The notes beneath the pieces were generated by a model, which searched no databases, was not told where the DNA came from, and saw nothing but the letters and a program-made list of their open reading frames with translations. A program made the translations under genes and the position numbers. This document shows, piece by piece, positions 34,675 to 44,400 of a stretch of DNA of 64,000 nt; within the stretch, counting starts at the first letter, position 1; each line of letters begins with the position of its first letter. The stretch comes from JAFGHJ01 sp964523975 (GTDB lineage Bacteria; Hydrothermota; UBA3072): assembly GCA_964523975.1 (NCBI GenBank), contig CAZGBM010000001.1, forward strand, positions 1 through 64,000. The letters run 5' to 3'.

Positions 34675-35460
34675 ATGAATTTCTTTTTATGTTTATCAGG
34701 TTACGAAAACGAAAACGATATACTGCCGAAGCTTGAAGAATTAAATGTAGGGATTGAGCTGCAAAGCTATGGTCTGAAAGGAGTTACCTCTCCCCTACTC
34801 TGGGAAGAGAAAATGAAACAGCATAAAAAAATAATAAAAAATTTTTCCGGAAGGATTGCAATCCACGGACCATTTGCAGGTATTCAATATACACACAGAG
34901 ATTATCTGTTTAAAAAAGCCGTAAAAAATAGAATGCAACTTACATACGAAATGGCAAAAGAATTAAAACCGGAAATTTTAGTTTTTCACAGCGGAATTAT
35001 AGGAAATATTAAAAGATGGAAATTAGAAGATTTTTGGCTGGGAGAGACGACAAAATTCTGGAAAGAAGAAATAAAAAAATATAAAAAAGAAGGAATCAAA
35101 ATAGTTATCGAAAATCTGGTCGAAGAATCACCAGATATTCTGATAGAACTCTGTGATGCAGTTAATAGCGAATTTTTTGCTCTCTGTTTGGATATTGGAC
35201 ACATGAATGTTTTCTCCGAATTATCACCATCTGATTGGGTCGAAAAAATGGATAGGAGACTCCAATATGTACACCTTCACGATAATAATGGTAAAAGTGA
35301 CGAACACTTACCCGTAGGTAGGGGTAACATCGATTTTGAAAGTTTTTTCAATAGTATTAAAAATACCGGAAATGATATCATTATTGCACTTGAACTCGAT
35401 AATTCAACTCTGGAAGAAAAGATCAAAAACCTAATCAAGGTTATGAATAAGTATACATAG
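34675..35460 (+). CDS. sugar phosphate isomerase/epimerase-like TIM-barrel protein
   Basis: 261 residues of the xylose-isomerase-like/AP-endonuclease-2 superfamily. Metal-site motifs are visible: HGPFAGIQY, VFHSGI, IVIENLVEES, CLDIGHMNVF and VHLHDNNGKSDEHLPVGRGN, then IIALELDN. The substrate is unknown. It is followed by three methyltransferase genes, the first 28 bp downstream, so a shared pathway is possible but not shown. Confidence 0.88.
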   Translation: MNFFLCLSGYENENDILPKLEELNVGIELQSYGLKGVTSPLLWEEKMKQHKKIIKNFSGRIAIHGPFAGIQYTHRDYLFKKAVKNRMQLTYEMAKELKPEILVFHSGIIGNIKRWKLEDFWLGETTKFWKEEIKKYKKEGIKIVIENLVEESPDILIELCDAVNSEFFALCLDIGHMNVFSELSPSDWVEKMDRRLQYVHLHDNNGKSDEHLPVGRGNIDFESFFNSIKNTGNDIIIALELDNSTLEEKIKNLIKVMNKYT

Positions 35461-35488
35461 ATCTCATATTTACAGAAATAAAAAAACA

Positions 35489-36142
35489 ATGTTAGATAAT
35501 GGTTCTATACATAATCGTCAAGCAGAACATTACGATGAAAAAATTAAAGGAGATGTCAATGATTATCTCAGAGAAAATTACTTCGAAATCCTTGATAGAG
35601 TCGTAACTCTCGCTGATCTTAAAAAGGGGATGCGAGTTTTAGATATCGGAGTTGGGACTGGTTTATTAACTGAAAGATTACCCAAAGGTTTATCGAACTT
35701 CGGCATCGACATTTCCGAAAAAATGTTAGAAAAAGCAAAAGAAAAGAATTTACCAATTAAGCTTCAGAAAGGTGATTTTTTAAATATTCCATTTGTCGAT
35801 AATCGATTTCACAGAATAATCAGCACTTTTGCCTTTCATCACTTATCTTCTAAAGAGAAAGAAAAAGCTTTCACTAAAATGGATTGTGCCTTACTTAAAA
35901 ACGGAATTATTGTCATCGGTGACTTTATGTTTAAAGATGAAAATCAAAAGAATGAAGTCATCAATAAATTTAAGAAGGAAAACAGAAAAGACATGCTGCT
36001 TGAAGTAGAAGATGAATATTTCATGGATATAAGTAGTGTAGAAAAGGTCTTACGCAATCTAAATTACAATGTCATCTATGAAAGAGCTTCGGTACTTACC
36101 TGGATACTAAAAGCAAAAAAAGTAGTTGACAGTCCACCTTAA
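35489..36142 (+). CDS. class I SAM-dependent methyltransferase
   Basis: 217 residues. SAM motif I is VLDIGVGTGLL, motif II lies around FGIDISEKML, the motif near QKGDFLNIPF follows, and STFAFHHLSSKEK completes the Methyltransf_11/25-like core. The N-terminal HYDEKI segment fits the YrrT-like group. The substrate is unknown. It is probably transcribed with the TIM-barrel gene. Confidence 0.9.
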   Translation: MLDNGSIHNRQAEHYDEKIKGDVNDYLRENYFEILDRVVTLADLKKGMRVLDIGVGTGLLTERLPKGLSNFGIDISEKMLEKAKEKNLPIKLQKGDFLNIPFVDNRFHRIISTFAFHHLSSKEKEKAFTKMDCALLKNGIIVIGDFMFKDENQKNEVINKFKKENRKDMLLEVEDEYFMDISSVEKVLRNLNYNVIYERASVLTWILKAKKVVDSPP

Positions 36143-36146
36143 AAAC

Positions 36147-36175
36147 TTGACAAACTGATTTACTCAGCCTAAAAT
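36147..36175 (+). promoter_or_regulatory. promoter of second methyltransferase gene
   Basis: TTGACA (36147-36152), 17-bp spacer, TAAAAT (36170-36175), then 9 nt to the ATG at 36185. The predicted leader is 3 nt, with no Shine-Dalgarno. Confidence 0.65.
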
Positions 36176-36184
36176 CTAATAAAT

Positions 36185-36802
36185 ATGAAAACCGAAGATT
36201 CATATAATAAAAAATACTCAGGAAAAGATTATTACTGGGGTAAGAATCCTTCCTCTATAGCTATAAAGCTTACAGAATTAATTTCAAAAATAAATTATAA
36301 CGGCAGTAAACTAATAGACCTTGGATGCGGTGAAGGCAGAGATGCTGTTTTCTTCGCAAAGAAAGATTTTGAAGTACTTGCAATAGATATATCTGAAAAA
36401 GGGCTCGAAAAAACAAAAATGTATGCCAAAGAAGAAGGATTGAAGATTAAAACTTTAAAAAATAATATCATTGATTATTTATTAGAAGAAAAATATGATA
36501 TTATTTTTTCAACTGGAGTTCTACATTATTTGCCTCCAGAGCAAAGAACTGAAAAATTTGAGAACTATAAAGAATTTACAAACGCCGGTGGAATCAACGC
36601 CTTTTCTGTTTTTGTAAAAAAGCCATTTATCAAAAAGGCACCTGACGCCGACCCGAAAGCATATTCCTTTAAATCCGGAGAAATAATGACATACTATTGG
36701 GACTGGGAAATACTATACTGCGTGGAAGAAATATTTGATTGTAATTCCAGTAATATTCCACACAGACATGCAGTAAATCGAATCATAGCAAGAAAACCAT
36801 AA
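36185..36802 (+). CDS. class I SAM-dependent methyltransferase (TehB-like)
   Basis: 205 residues. Motif I is LIDLGCGEGRDAVFFAK, motif II VLAIDISEKGL and motif IV IIFSTGVLHYLPPEQR. The GCGEGRDAVF form matches the tellurite-resistance TehB / thiopurine methyltransferase-like group. The N-terminus YYWGKNPSS is also typical of that group. The actual substrate is unknown. It lies 3 bp before the third methyltransferase gene. Confidence 0.88.
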   Translation: MKTEDSYNKKYSGKDYYWGKNPSSIAIKLTELISKINYNGSKLIDLGCGEGRDAVFFAKKDFEVLAIDISEKGLEKTKMYAKEEGLKIKTLKNNIIDYLLEEKYDIIFSTGVLHYLPPEQRTEKFENYKEFTNAGGINAFSVFVKKPFIKKAPDADPKAYSFKSGEIMTYYWDWEILYCVEEIFDCNSSNIPHRHAVNRIIARKP

Positions 36803-36805
36803 ATC

Positions 36806-37588
36806 ATGAAGAAAGTCGACTATTCTCAGATTTTCTCAAAGTATGAACTTGATCCATTACGTCAAAAAATAATAGGAAATACTCTTATTAAAACACTCAA
36901 GAAAAATCATTCACAAAAAAATACTTTTAGAATAATAGATATCGGATGTGGAAGCGGAAGTTGGTTAAAAGTGAATTTCAATAATTTAGTTAATTACAAA
37001 AATATAAAATGGTTTGGGATTGATAAATCTAAAGAAATGCTTTCATTAGCAATAAATAAAATCTCCAATATAAATTGGATTCAAGCTTCAGCTAACGCAT
37101 TGCCACTACCTTCTGATTATTTCAATTTCGCAATAACAGAGTTTACCTACCATCATTTTGAAAATAAAGAAGTTTCTTTCAAAGAAATGTATAGGGTAAT
37201 AAAAAAAAAGAGCACCCTAGTAATCCGAAATATAGAACCCTGGAAGATGCAGGACTGGAGTCTATATCATTTTTTCCCGGGAGCAAGAAATTCCGATTTA
37301 GAGAGATTTTTGAAGCCGAAAATTCTAAAAGCCATCCTGAGTAATATAGGCTTTACGAAAATAGAGATACATTTCCAAATTATACATGGAAATTTATATG
37401 AAACAGTCGATGAATGGTTCAAAATAATTAAAAATAGAACGCATTCCCAACTTAGGATTATAAGCGATGAAGAATATCAAAACGGAATCAAAAGAATCTC
37501 GGAACTATTTCTAAATAAAAAGGAAGAATTAGAAGAAATTCTTTCTAATGATATTTCAGCCATAATTGAAGTAAACGCTATAAAATAA
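36806..37588 (+). CDS. class I SAM-dependent methyltransferase
   Basis: 260 residues. Motif I is IIDIGCGSGSWL, motif II FGIDKSKEML, then ASANALPLPSDYF and TEFTYHHFENKE in the Methyltransf_11 core. The C-terminal 90 residues are helical and not recognised. It is more AT-rich than the clp-par operon. No ribosome-binding site is seen in the 3-bp gap, so it depends on coupling to the upstream gene. Confidence 0.88.
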   Translation: MKKVDYSQIFSKYELDPLRQKIIGNTLIKTLKKNHSQKNTFRIIDIGCGSGSWLKVNFNNLVNYKNIKWFGIDKSKEMLSLAINKISNINWIQASANALPLPSDYFNFAITEFTYHHFENKEVSFKEMYRVIKKKSTLVIRNIEPWKMQDWSLYHFFPGARNSDLERFLKPKILKAILSNIGFTKIEIHFQIIHGNLYETVDEWFKIIKNRTHSQLRIISDEEYQNGIKRISELFLNKKEELEEILSNDISAIIEVNAIK

Positions 37589-37872
37589 TTTCGGCATTAT
37601 TCAAAGTTATTAGTGAGTGGGTGAGTTGGTTAAAAAACGGACCAACCGACCCACAGGCCAACGATTTAAAATCTCTTTGTCCTCTGTGTCTCTGTGTGAA
37701 AATAATTGGGTGTTGTGTGGAGGGTTTTTTAACAACAATAATGTTTTTTCTTTGTGTTCTTTGCGGCTTTGTGTGAGAATAACTTGGGGTGGTGGGTTGG
37801 GTTTTAAACAACAAAATATCTTTTTGTTTTTTCTCTGCGGCCTTTGCGCCTCTGCGGTGAAATATTTTTTTA
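37589..37872. repeat. tandem composite of F, D and E repeat words
   Basis: In order: F (GAGTGGGTGAGTTGGTTAA), D (CCTCTGTGTCTCTGTGTGAA), E (GTGTGGAGGGTTTTTTAACA), D (CTTTGTGTTCTTTGCGGC), E (GTGGTGGGTTGGGTTTTAAA) and D (TGCGGCCTTTGCGCCTCTGC). This gives a D-E unit of roughly 80 bp repeated with drift. It lies between two convergent genes. Confidence 0.65.
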
Positions 37873-38280
37873 TTATTCAATAACCTGTATAACCATTTTC
37901 CTCGAACGTGGGCCGTCAAATTCACAAAAAAAGATTCCCTGCCATCTGCCAAGGTCAATATCTCCGCCCGTAACCGGAATAAAATCCGAACTACCTATAA
38001 TAGAAGCTTTAATATGACTATCTGCATTTCCTTCCGAATGTGAATATTCTGCTCCGGGAGGAACAATGTCCGACAATTTACTTAAGATATCATTTTTCAC
38101 CGATGGGTCGTAATTTTCATTTATTGTAACCGCGGCAGTTGTATGCGGCACATATAAGTGGACATAACCATCCTCTACCCCACTCTCTCTAACAACTTTT
38201 CTCACTTTCTCAGTCACATCTACAAACTCGTTTCTTCTGTTTGTCGAAACGGAAATTTCCGCTCTCTTTTTTATTCCCAT
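37873..38280 (-). CDS. yjbQ: YjbQ/UPF0047 family protein
   Basis: 135 residues, full length. The conserved VHLYVPHTTAAVTINENYDP, YSHSEGNADSHIK and LGRWQGIFFCEFDGPR carry the His and acidic residues of the family's site. E. coli YjbQ has a weak thiamine-phosphate synthase activity and the true role is uncertain. AAAGGAGG lies just before the ATG. The gene is monocistronic and divergent from the giant protease gene. Confidence 0.92.
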   Translation of the reverse strand: MGIKKRAEISVSTNRRNEFVDVTEKVRKVVRESGVEDGYVHLYVPHTTAAVTINENYDPSVKNDILSKLSDIVPPGAEYSHSEGNADSHIKASIIGSSDFIPVTGGDIDLGRWQGIFFCEFDGPRSRKMVIQVIE

Positions 38281-38367
38281 TTATTCCTCCTTTGATTGAA
38301 ATAATTCTTATACAAATTTATTTTCCTGTCAAGTGCGTACAGAAAAATCGAATAATCTTCAGCCACC

Positions 38368-38396
38368 TTGACATACAATCAAATTAAAATTATATT
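38368..38396 (+). promoter_or_regulatory. promoter of giant protease gene
   Basis: TTGACA (38368-38373), 17-bp spacer, TATATT (38391-38396). A leader of about 50 nt includes AAGGAG just before the ATG at 38456. Confidence 0.75.
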
Positions 38397-38455
38397 TTAG
38401 TCTTACAAAAAACAAGATTCTTGTAATATTAAAAAATTTTCAATAAGGAGATTGA

Positions 38456-41400
38456 ATGAAAATTTTATGTAAGAAAGAGGTGATATTTCTTTTCTTTTTC
38501 GCATTAATTGCCTCAGCCGGCGTCATACAAAAAGAATTAACTTTTGATAAAAACGACATTTCTTTTGCCAAAATTGACAAGTACGACTTTATAAGATTAA
38601 AAGGATGCGAGTCGACTGTAGAGACAGGGGCTCCTTCTCTTCCGAGAGCATCTTTTTCTCTTTTAATTCCTCAGGGTGCGGAGGTTATAGATGTTGAGGT
38701 TATTTCCGTCGATAAAGAAGTAATTAGCGGAGAATATGATATTTATCCAACTCAACATCCTCAGCCTTTCATAAAAGGTAAAGTCTTCCCATTTGTTGAA
38801 CCTGACAAGAATATTTACACTCAGGCTACCCCATATCCCGAAAAAATTATCGAGTCTTCTCACACCGGCTCAATGAGCGGCTATAGACTTGCAAGTTTAC
38901 TGATTTATCCAATACAATATATACCTAAAGATAAGCAGTTGATTTTCTATTCGAGAATAAAGTTCAGGGTTACATACAAAGAGAACGTACGTTCGTTGAA
39001 TACGAAAACAGAGAAACAAAAAATGATATTTGAAGAAAGAGTCAAAAAATTAGTCCTCAATCCCGAAGATATCGGAATGTCCGAGCCTTCCGTCGGACTT
39101 AGCGGAAGTCTGGCATTACTTTCGGATACGGTGGAATATGTGATAGTAACCACATCTTCGCTCAAAGAACCTTTCCAGGAACTTGCGGACTGGAAAACGA
39201 AGAAAGGGATTCCTGCGAGGGTTGTAACTCTTGATTCCATCTATGCGAATTATTCAGGTGTAGATAATGCCGAAAAGGTAAGGAATTTCATAATCGATGC
39301 TAATTCATCCTGGGGAACAATCTGGGTTCTTCTCGGCGGGCAATGCGACTATGAATGGGGACAGGAAATCGTTCCGAGAAGGAATGTCTGGTATGTAACC
39401 TCAGGTGGTGGAAATTATAACGATGAAGATACCATTCCATCGGACCTTTATTTCTCCGACCTTGACGGGAACTGGAATGCGGACGGAGATGGTGTATTTG
39501 GTGAATCAACCGACGACGTTGACTTCTATTCGGACGTGTTCGTGGGAAGAGCTCCTGTTCGAACTTTAGCTCAGGCAGAAATTTTTGTTAATAAGGTTCT
39601 CACTTACGAAAAAAATCCTCCCAGTGGTTATCAAAAAAAGATACTTCTGCCTGCAGCCTATCTATGGCCATTTATATACGATGAGAGGACCTCACAGGAG
39701 GCAATTTCCAATATAGTTCCTTCGGACTGGCAGGTTACAAAGATGTACGAGCGGGACGGAAATTTAATCCACTCGACTTTTGTTGATTCGGTTCGCGCGG
39801 GATTCGGGTTCGCTCATCTCATAGGACACGGCAACGAGTATGGTGTTTATACTTATTACGCCGATGCTTATATTAATTCCGATGACATGGATGCTCTTGG
39901 TAATGGCGATTTGCTTGGTATTCATAACTCTATAGCCTGTATGTCCGGCGGGCTTGACCTTGTGCCTGACGGAGACTGCTTTGCAGAACATTATCTGACT
40001 CCAAGTACAGGCGGAAGTTTCTCCATTATGAATTCAAGGTATGGCTGGGGACAACCCCCAAATATGGGACCTTCGGAGCATATCGACACCTGTTTCTACC
40101 ATGAAATATTCAGAGAAAATTATCTTTATCATGACCATATTGGTGTAGCACACGCCTTTTCGAAAGACGGCTACGTACCTCAAGTTACCTGGTCATCTCT
40201 CTGGCCGTGGTGCATTTATGAGTTAAATCTATTCGGAGACCCGGAAATGCCTTTATGGACGGATACTCCTGCTAAATTAACCGTAACTCATGACTTCGTA
40301 ATACCCGTTGGCGGCAGCAGCTTTGCTGTGAATGTTACAGATGGTGGCTCAGGTGTAGAAGACGCGCTTGTTTGTTTATATAAAGAGGGAGAAGTATATG
40401 AAAGAGGATACACCGATGCTTCAGGTAATCTTACCTTAACTCTATCTCCGCCTCCCGCTTCTCTCGGTTTAATGTGCTGTACGGTTACAAAAAGCAATTA
40501 CCTTCCCTACGAAGATAGTGTGGATGTTATTTCTCCTTTTGGTCCCTGGGTTATTTTTGATAGTTATTCAGTATTGGACATATCCGGAAATAATGATGGC
40601 AATGTTGACCCAGGAGAGAATATTAAGTTGTGGCTGATAGTACATAATGTAGGTCTTGATACTGCTTATAGTATCACGGGTATTTTGCGAACGACTGATT
40701 CTTATGTCATCATTGCTGACTCAATGGAAGGATTCGGAGATATCCCGCCCGATTCATTCTTGAGCAGCTTAGAGGACTTTGACTTTGATGTGGCACTGGA
40801 ATGTCCGGCAAACCATGTTATTACTTTTGAGCTCGTTGTTAGAGATATAAACGATAGTACCTGGGTTAGTTGTTTTTCTGTGCCTATATCAACGCCAGAT
40901 ATAACCGTTTCTGCCGACACCATAATTTTCGATACAGTATTTGTAGATTATTCTGATACATTGGAACTTCTGGTAAATAATATTGGTAGAGATACCTTAG
41001 TTATAAGTGATATTACATCTGACAATATCGATTATTCCATTGATATTACTGGCTTTAATTTACCCCCAAATGAAAGTCAACCAGTAAGGGTGATATTTGC
41101 TCCGGCTTCTGAAGGTAGCTCCACTGGTAATCTGACTGTTGCGAGTAACGATTTAGATGAACCCAGCTTAACAGTCTTCTTACGGGGAGAAGGTTTAGAG
41201 CCGCCTGATATATCTTTTTCACCCGATTCCGTGAGTGATAGTTTATTTGCAGGTGAAACGACTACCCATACTTTAACGATTTATAACACGGGAGAAAGTG
41301 AACTTAATTTTGATATATCGATTATGGAATTACTATCAACAACAAAAGCACCAAATATAAGTTTTAAAGTCACCGAATTCAAAAGCAATAAAATAGCAAT

Positions 41401-44400
41401 ACCTGACGAGAATTCGGGAACGGTAAATGAGTTTGGAGCGAAATTTTCCAAGCGGATTTACAAGAGTAGCGCGCCTACTTTAGCTTTAGAAAATATACTT
41501 GTTATGGAAAATGGTCCGGGTTCATATCATTATAATACAGCTCTGGATAATCTTGGACTATCAAGGACACTTGTAACTTACTGGGACGAATTGCATATGG
41601 AACTCAACAGTGGAACCCAGTGGGAGCTGGTTATTGTTAATTCCTATAGCAATATACCTTCGAACGAAATACTTGATTTGCTCAATGATTATCAAGCAGA
41701 AGGTGGACTTTTAATATATGCCGATTGGGCTCTTTACAACTATTCTTCGCACTCTTTACTTACAAGTTTAGGTATCGGTTTCGTTTCGGATTTTACAACG
41801 CCTTTAAACTTCTATGCCGTCAATACCGGGCATGTACTTTTTAATAATCCGAATGATATAGACAGTCTATACTGGACAGATAACCAGTATAACAGAGATG
41901 CTGAGATTGTTGACGTTCTTCCTGGTGCGACTCAACTGGCTTATCTCGAAGGTTATCCTGACAATGGAGCAATAGTGCTTAATGCGAGAAAGAACTGTCT
42001 GTTCAATGCTTTTCAGTCAATGAACTTTAACGTAGATGATGATGGCGATGAAAAACTCGACATTGTTGAACTTATAGAGAATGAGATTAGGTTCCTTTCG
42101 ATGCGCTGGCTTTCGGTTGATCCATTCTCTGGCACCATTCCATCAGCCGATAGTGTACTTGTAGAAATTACATTTGACGCTACCAACCTTTATGGAGGGA
42201 ACTACTTTGCAGATATTATCATTACCAGTAATGACCCGGATGAGCCGAGAGTTAGGGTTCCTGCTCATTTGCATGTAACTGGGGTGCCTGATATTTCTGT
42301 TTCGGAAGACACCTTAAATTACGGTATTGTTTTCACTGGTTATTCTGCAACTGACACATTAATTATTGAAAATGTCGGGACCGATTCACTGAGTGTTAAT
42401 GACATCTCGTCTGATAATCCTGATTTTACTGTAGATGTAACTAATTTTACCTTGGACCCCGGAAAAACGCATGGTATTGTGGTAACCTTTACGCCCGGCT
42501 CACTGGGAATGGTTACGGGAACCTTGACCATCGATTGCGATGATCCGGATGAGCCAACTATAGATATTGCCTTACAGGGGGAATGTTTAGAACCACCGGA
42601 CATATCGGTTTCGCCTGATTCTTTGAGAGATAGTCTGTTTACGGGCGAGACTTCAACCCATACTTTAACTATTTATAATACTGGCTTAAGTGAACTGATT
42701 TTTGATATTTTGATTGAAGGAGAGGGCGAGGCGGAACCTCTGGTATCTCTGAATACAAGAATGTCTATAGAGGACAAGAAGATAAATACTACGGGACCTC
42801 AAAAAAGTATAAGCGGTGAAACTGCTGCCGTAAATCAGTCAAATAGTCCTGTTCAATTATACAAATCTTCAAAAACAAGGGGAACGCAGGATATCGCGAT
42901 ACTTGGACCGGATGGCTCCGACAGTAATTTATATCTTGATGATATAGCTCGGTATTTGATAAACTCGGGGCAATTTTCTTCAGTAACAACTATAAATGGA
43001 TACCTGGTTACCCCTACCTTAGCTGAACTGAAAACATTTGATGCAGTAGGTGCCTTTGGTTGGTATGGCTGGAATGACGCAGTTGCTGTTGGTGATATAC
43101 TGGCGGATTATGTTGATGCAGGAGGTAATCTTTTTATTGCCTTTGCAGCAAATGGAACCGGAGGCGATTGGATGATTGAAGGTCGGTTTGATACTGAAAA
43201 TTATTGGTTGATTTCTCCATATTCTTATAATGGAGGAACTTCCTATCATATGGGTAACGTTTATGAACCAGATCATCCCATTATGGATGGGGTAAGTACG
43301 TTAATTTCAAGATCAAAATTGAACAGCGGAACTTCTGTTAGTCCCGGCACAACTTTACTGGCGGAGTTCCTAGATGGAACACCGCTTGCCGCTATTAATA
43401 AAGTAGGATATAGCCGACGTGTTGATATAAGTTTTCCGTTTTTCACCTCCGCTGTAAGTAATTGGGGAATAGATACGACCTCGGACACAAAACTGTTGAT
43501 AATCAATGCACTTGATTGGGTTATGGGTTCTGACTGGCTTTCCGAAAATCCCACCACAGACACTGTTCCCCCAGGTGATAGCGTAAAGATAGAAATAACT
43601 TTTGACGCAACTGGCCTATACGGTGGTGATTATTTTTCAAACATCATTATTGCCAGTAACGACCCGGACGAGCCGGGAGTTGTTGTTCCCGCTCACTTAC
43701 ATGTAACAGGAGTGCCCGATATAGATGTTTCAGAAGATACTTTAGATTACGGTATTGTTTTCGCTGGTTCTTCTGTTACCGATACGTTAATCATTTCAAA
43801 TAAAGGAACCGATACGCTAACAATAAGTAATATTGCAACTGATTACTATAATTTTATTATTGATACTACAAATTTTACCTTAAATCCCAAAGAATCTCAG
43901 AAAGTTCTGATAACATTTACACCAATCTCACTGGGAACGATTATAAGAGTCTTAAGGATTTATTGCGATGACCCGGATGAATCAACTGTAACATTATTTC
44001 TGCGAGGGGAATGCTTAGAACCACCGGATATATCGGTTTCGCCTAATTCTTTGAATGATACTCTATCCGAAGGTGAAATATCCAGACATATTTTGGCGAT
44101 TTATAATACAGGTGCAAGTGATTTGAATTTTAACATTACGATTGAGAAATCGGATTCATCTGGGGTAAAATCGGCAAAAAATAGCAAACAGCCTATAGCC
44201 TTATCTTCCTCTGTTATTCGTGAGTCTTCTATATTAAGCCTCGAAGAGACGGCCGAACATACACCTTTTGATTTCCACAGTACTCCTCGTCAATTTGCTC
44301 CACCAATGATATTTAGAGATAATTTTGAAGATGGCAATTATGACGGCTGGCTTAGCGGAGAAGGCTCAGGTACAAAGGAAGTTACGAATTCTACAGCCGC

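Noticed and set aside
34675..37588. Restriction-modification system from the methyltransferase cluster
   Set aside because: The enzymes carry small-molecule methyltransferase motifs, with no DNA-methylase NPPY/DPPY motif and no endonuclease.
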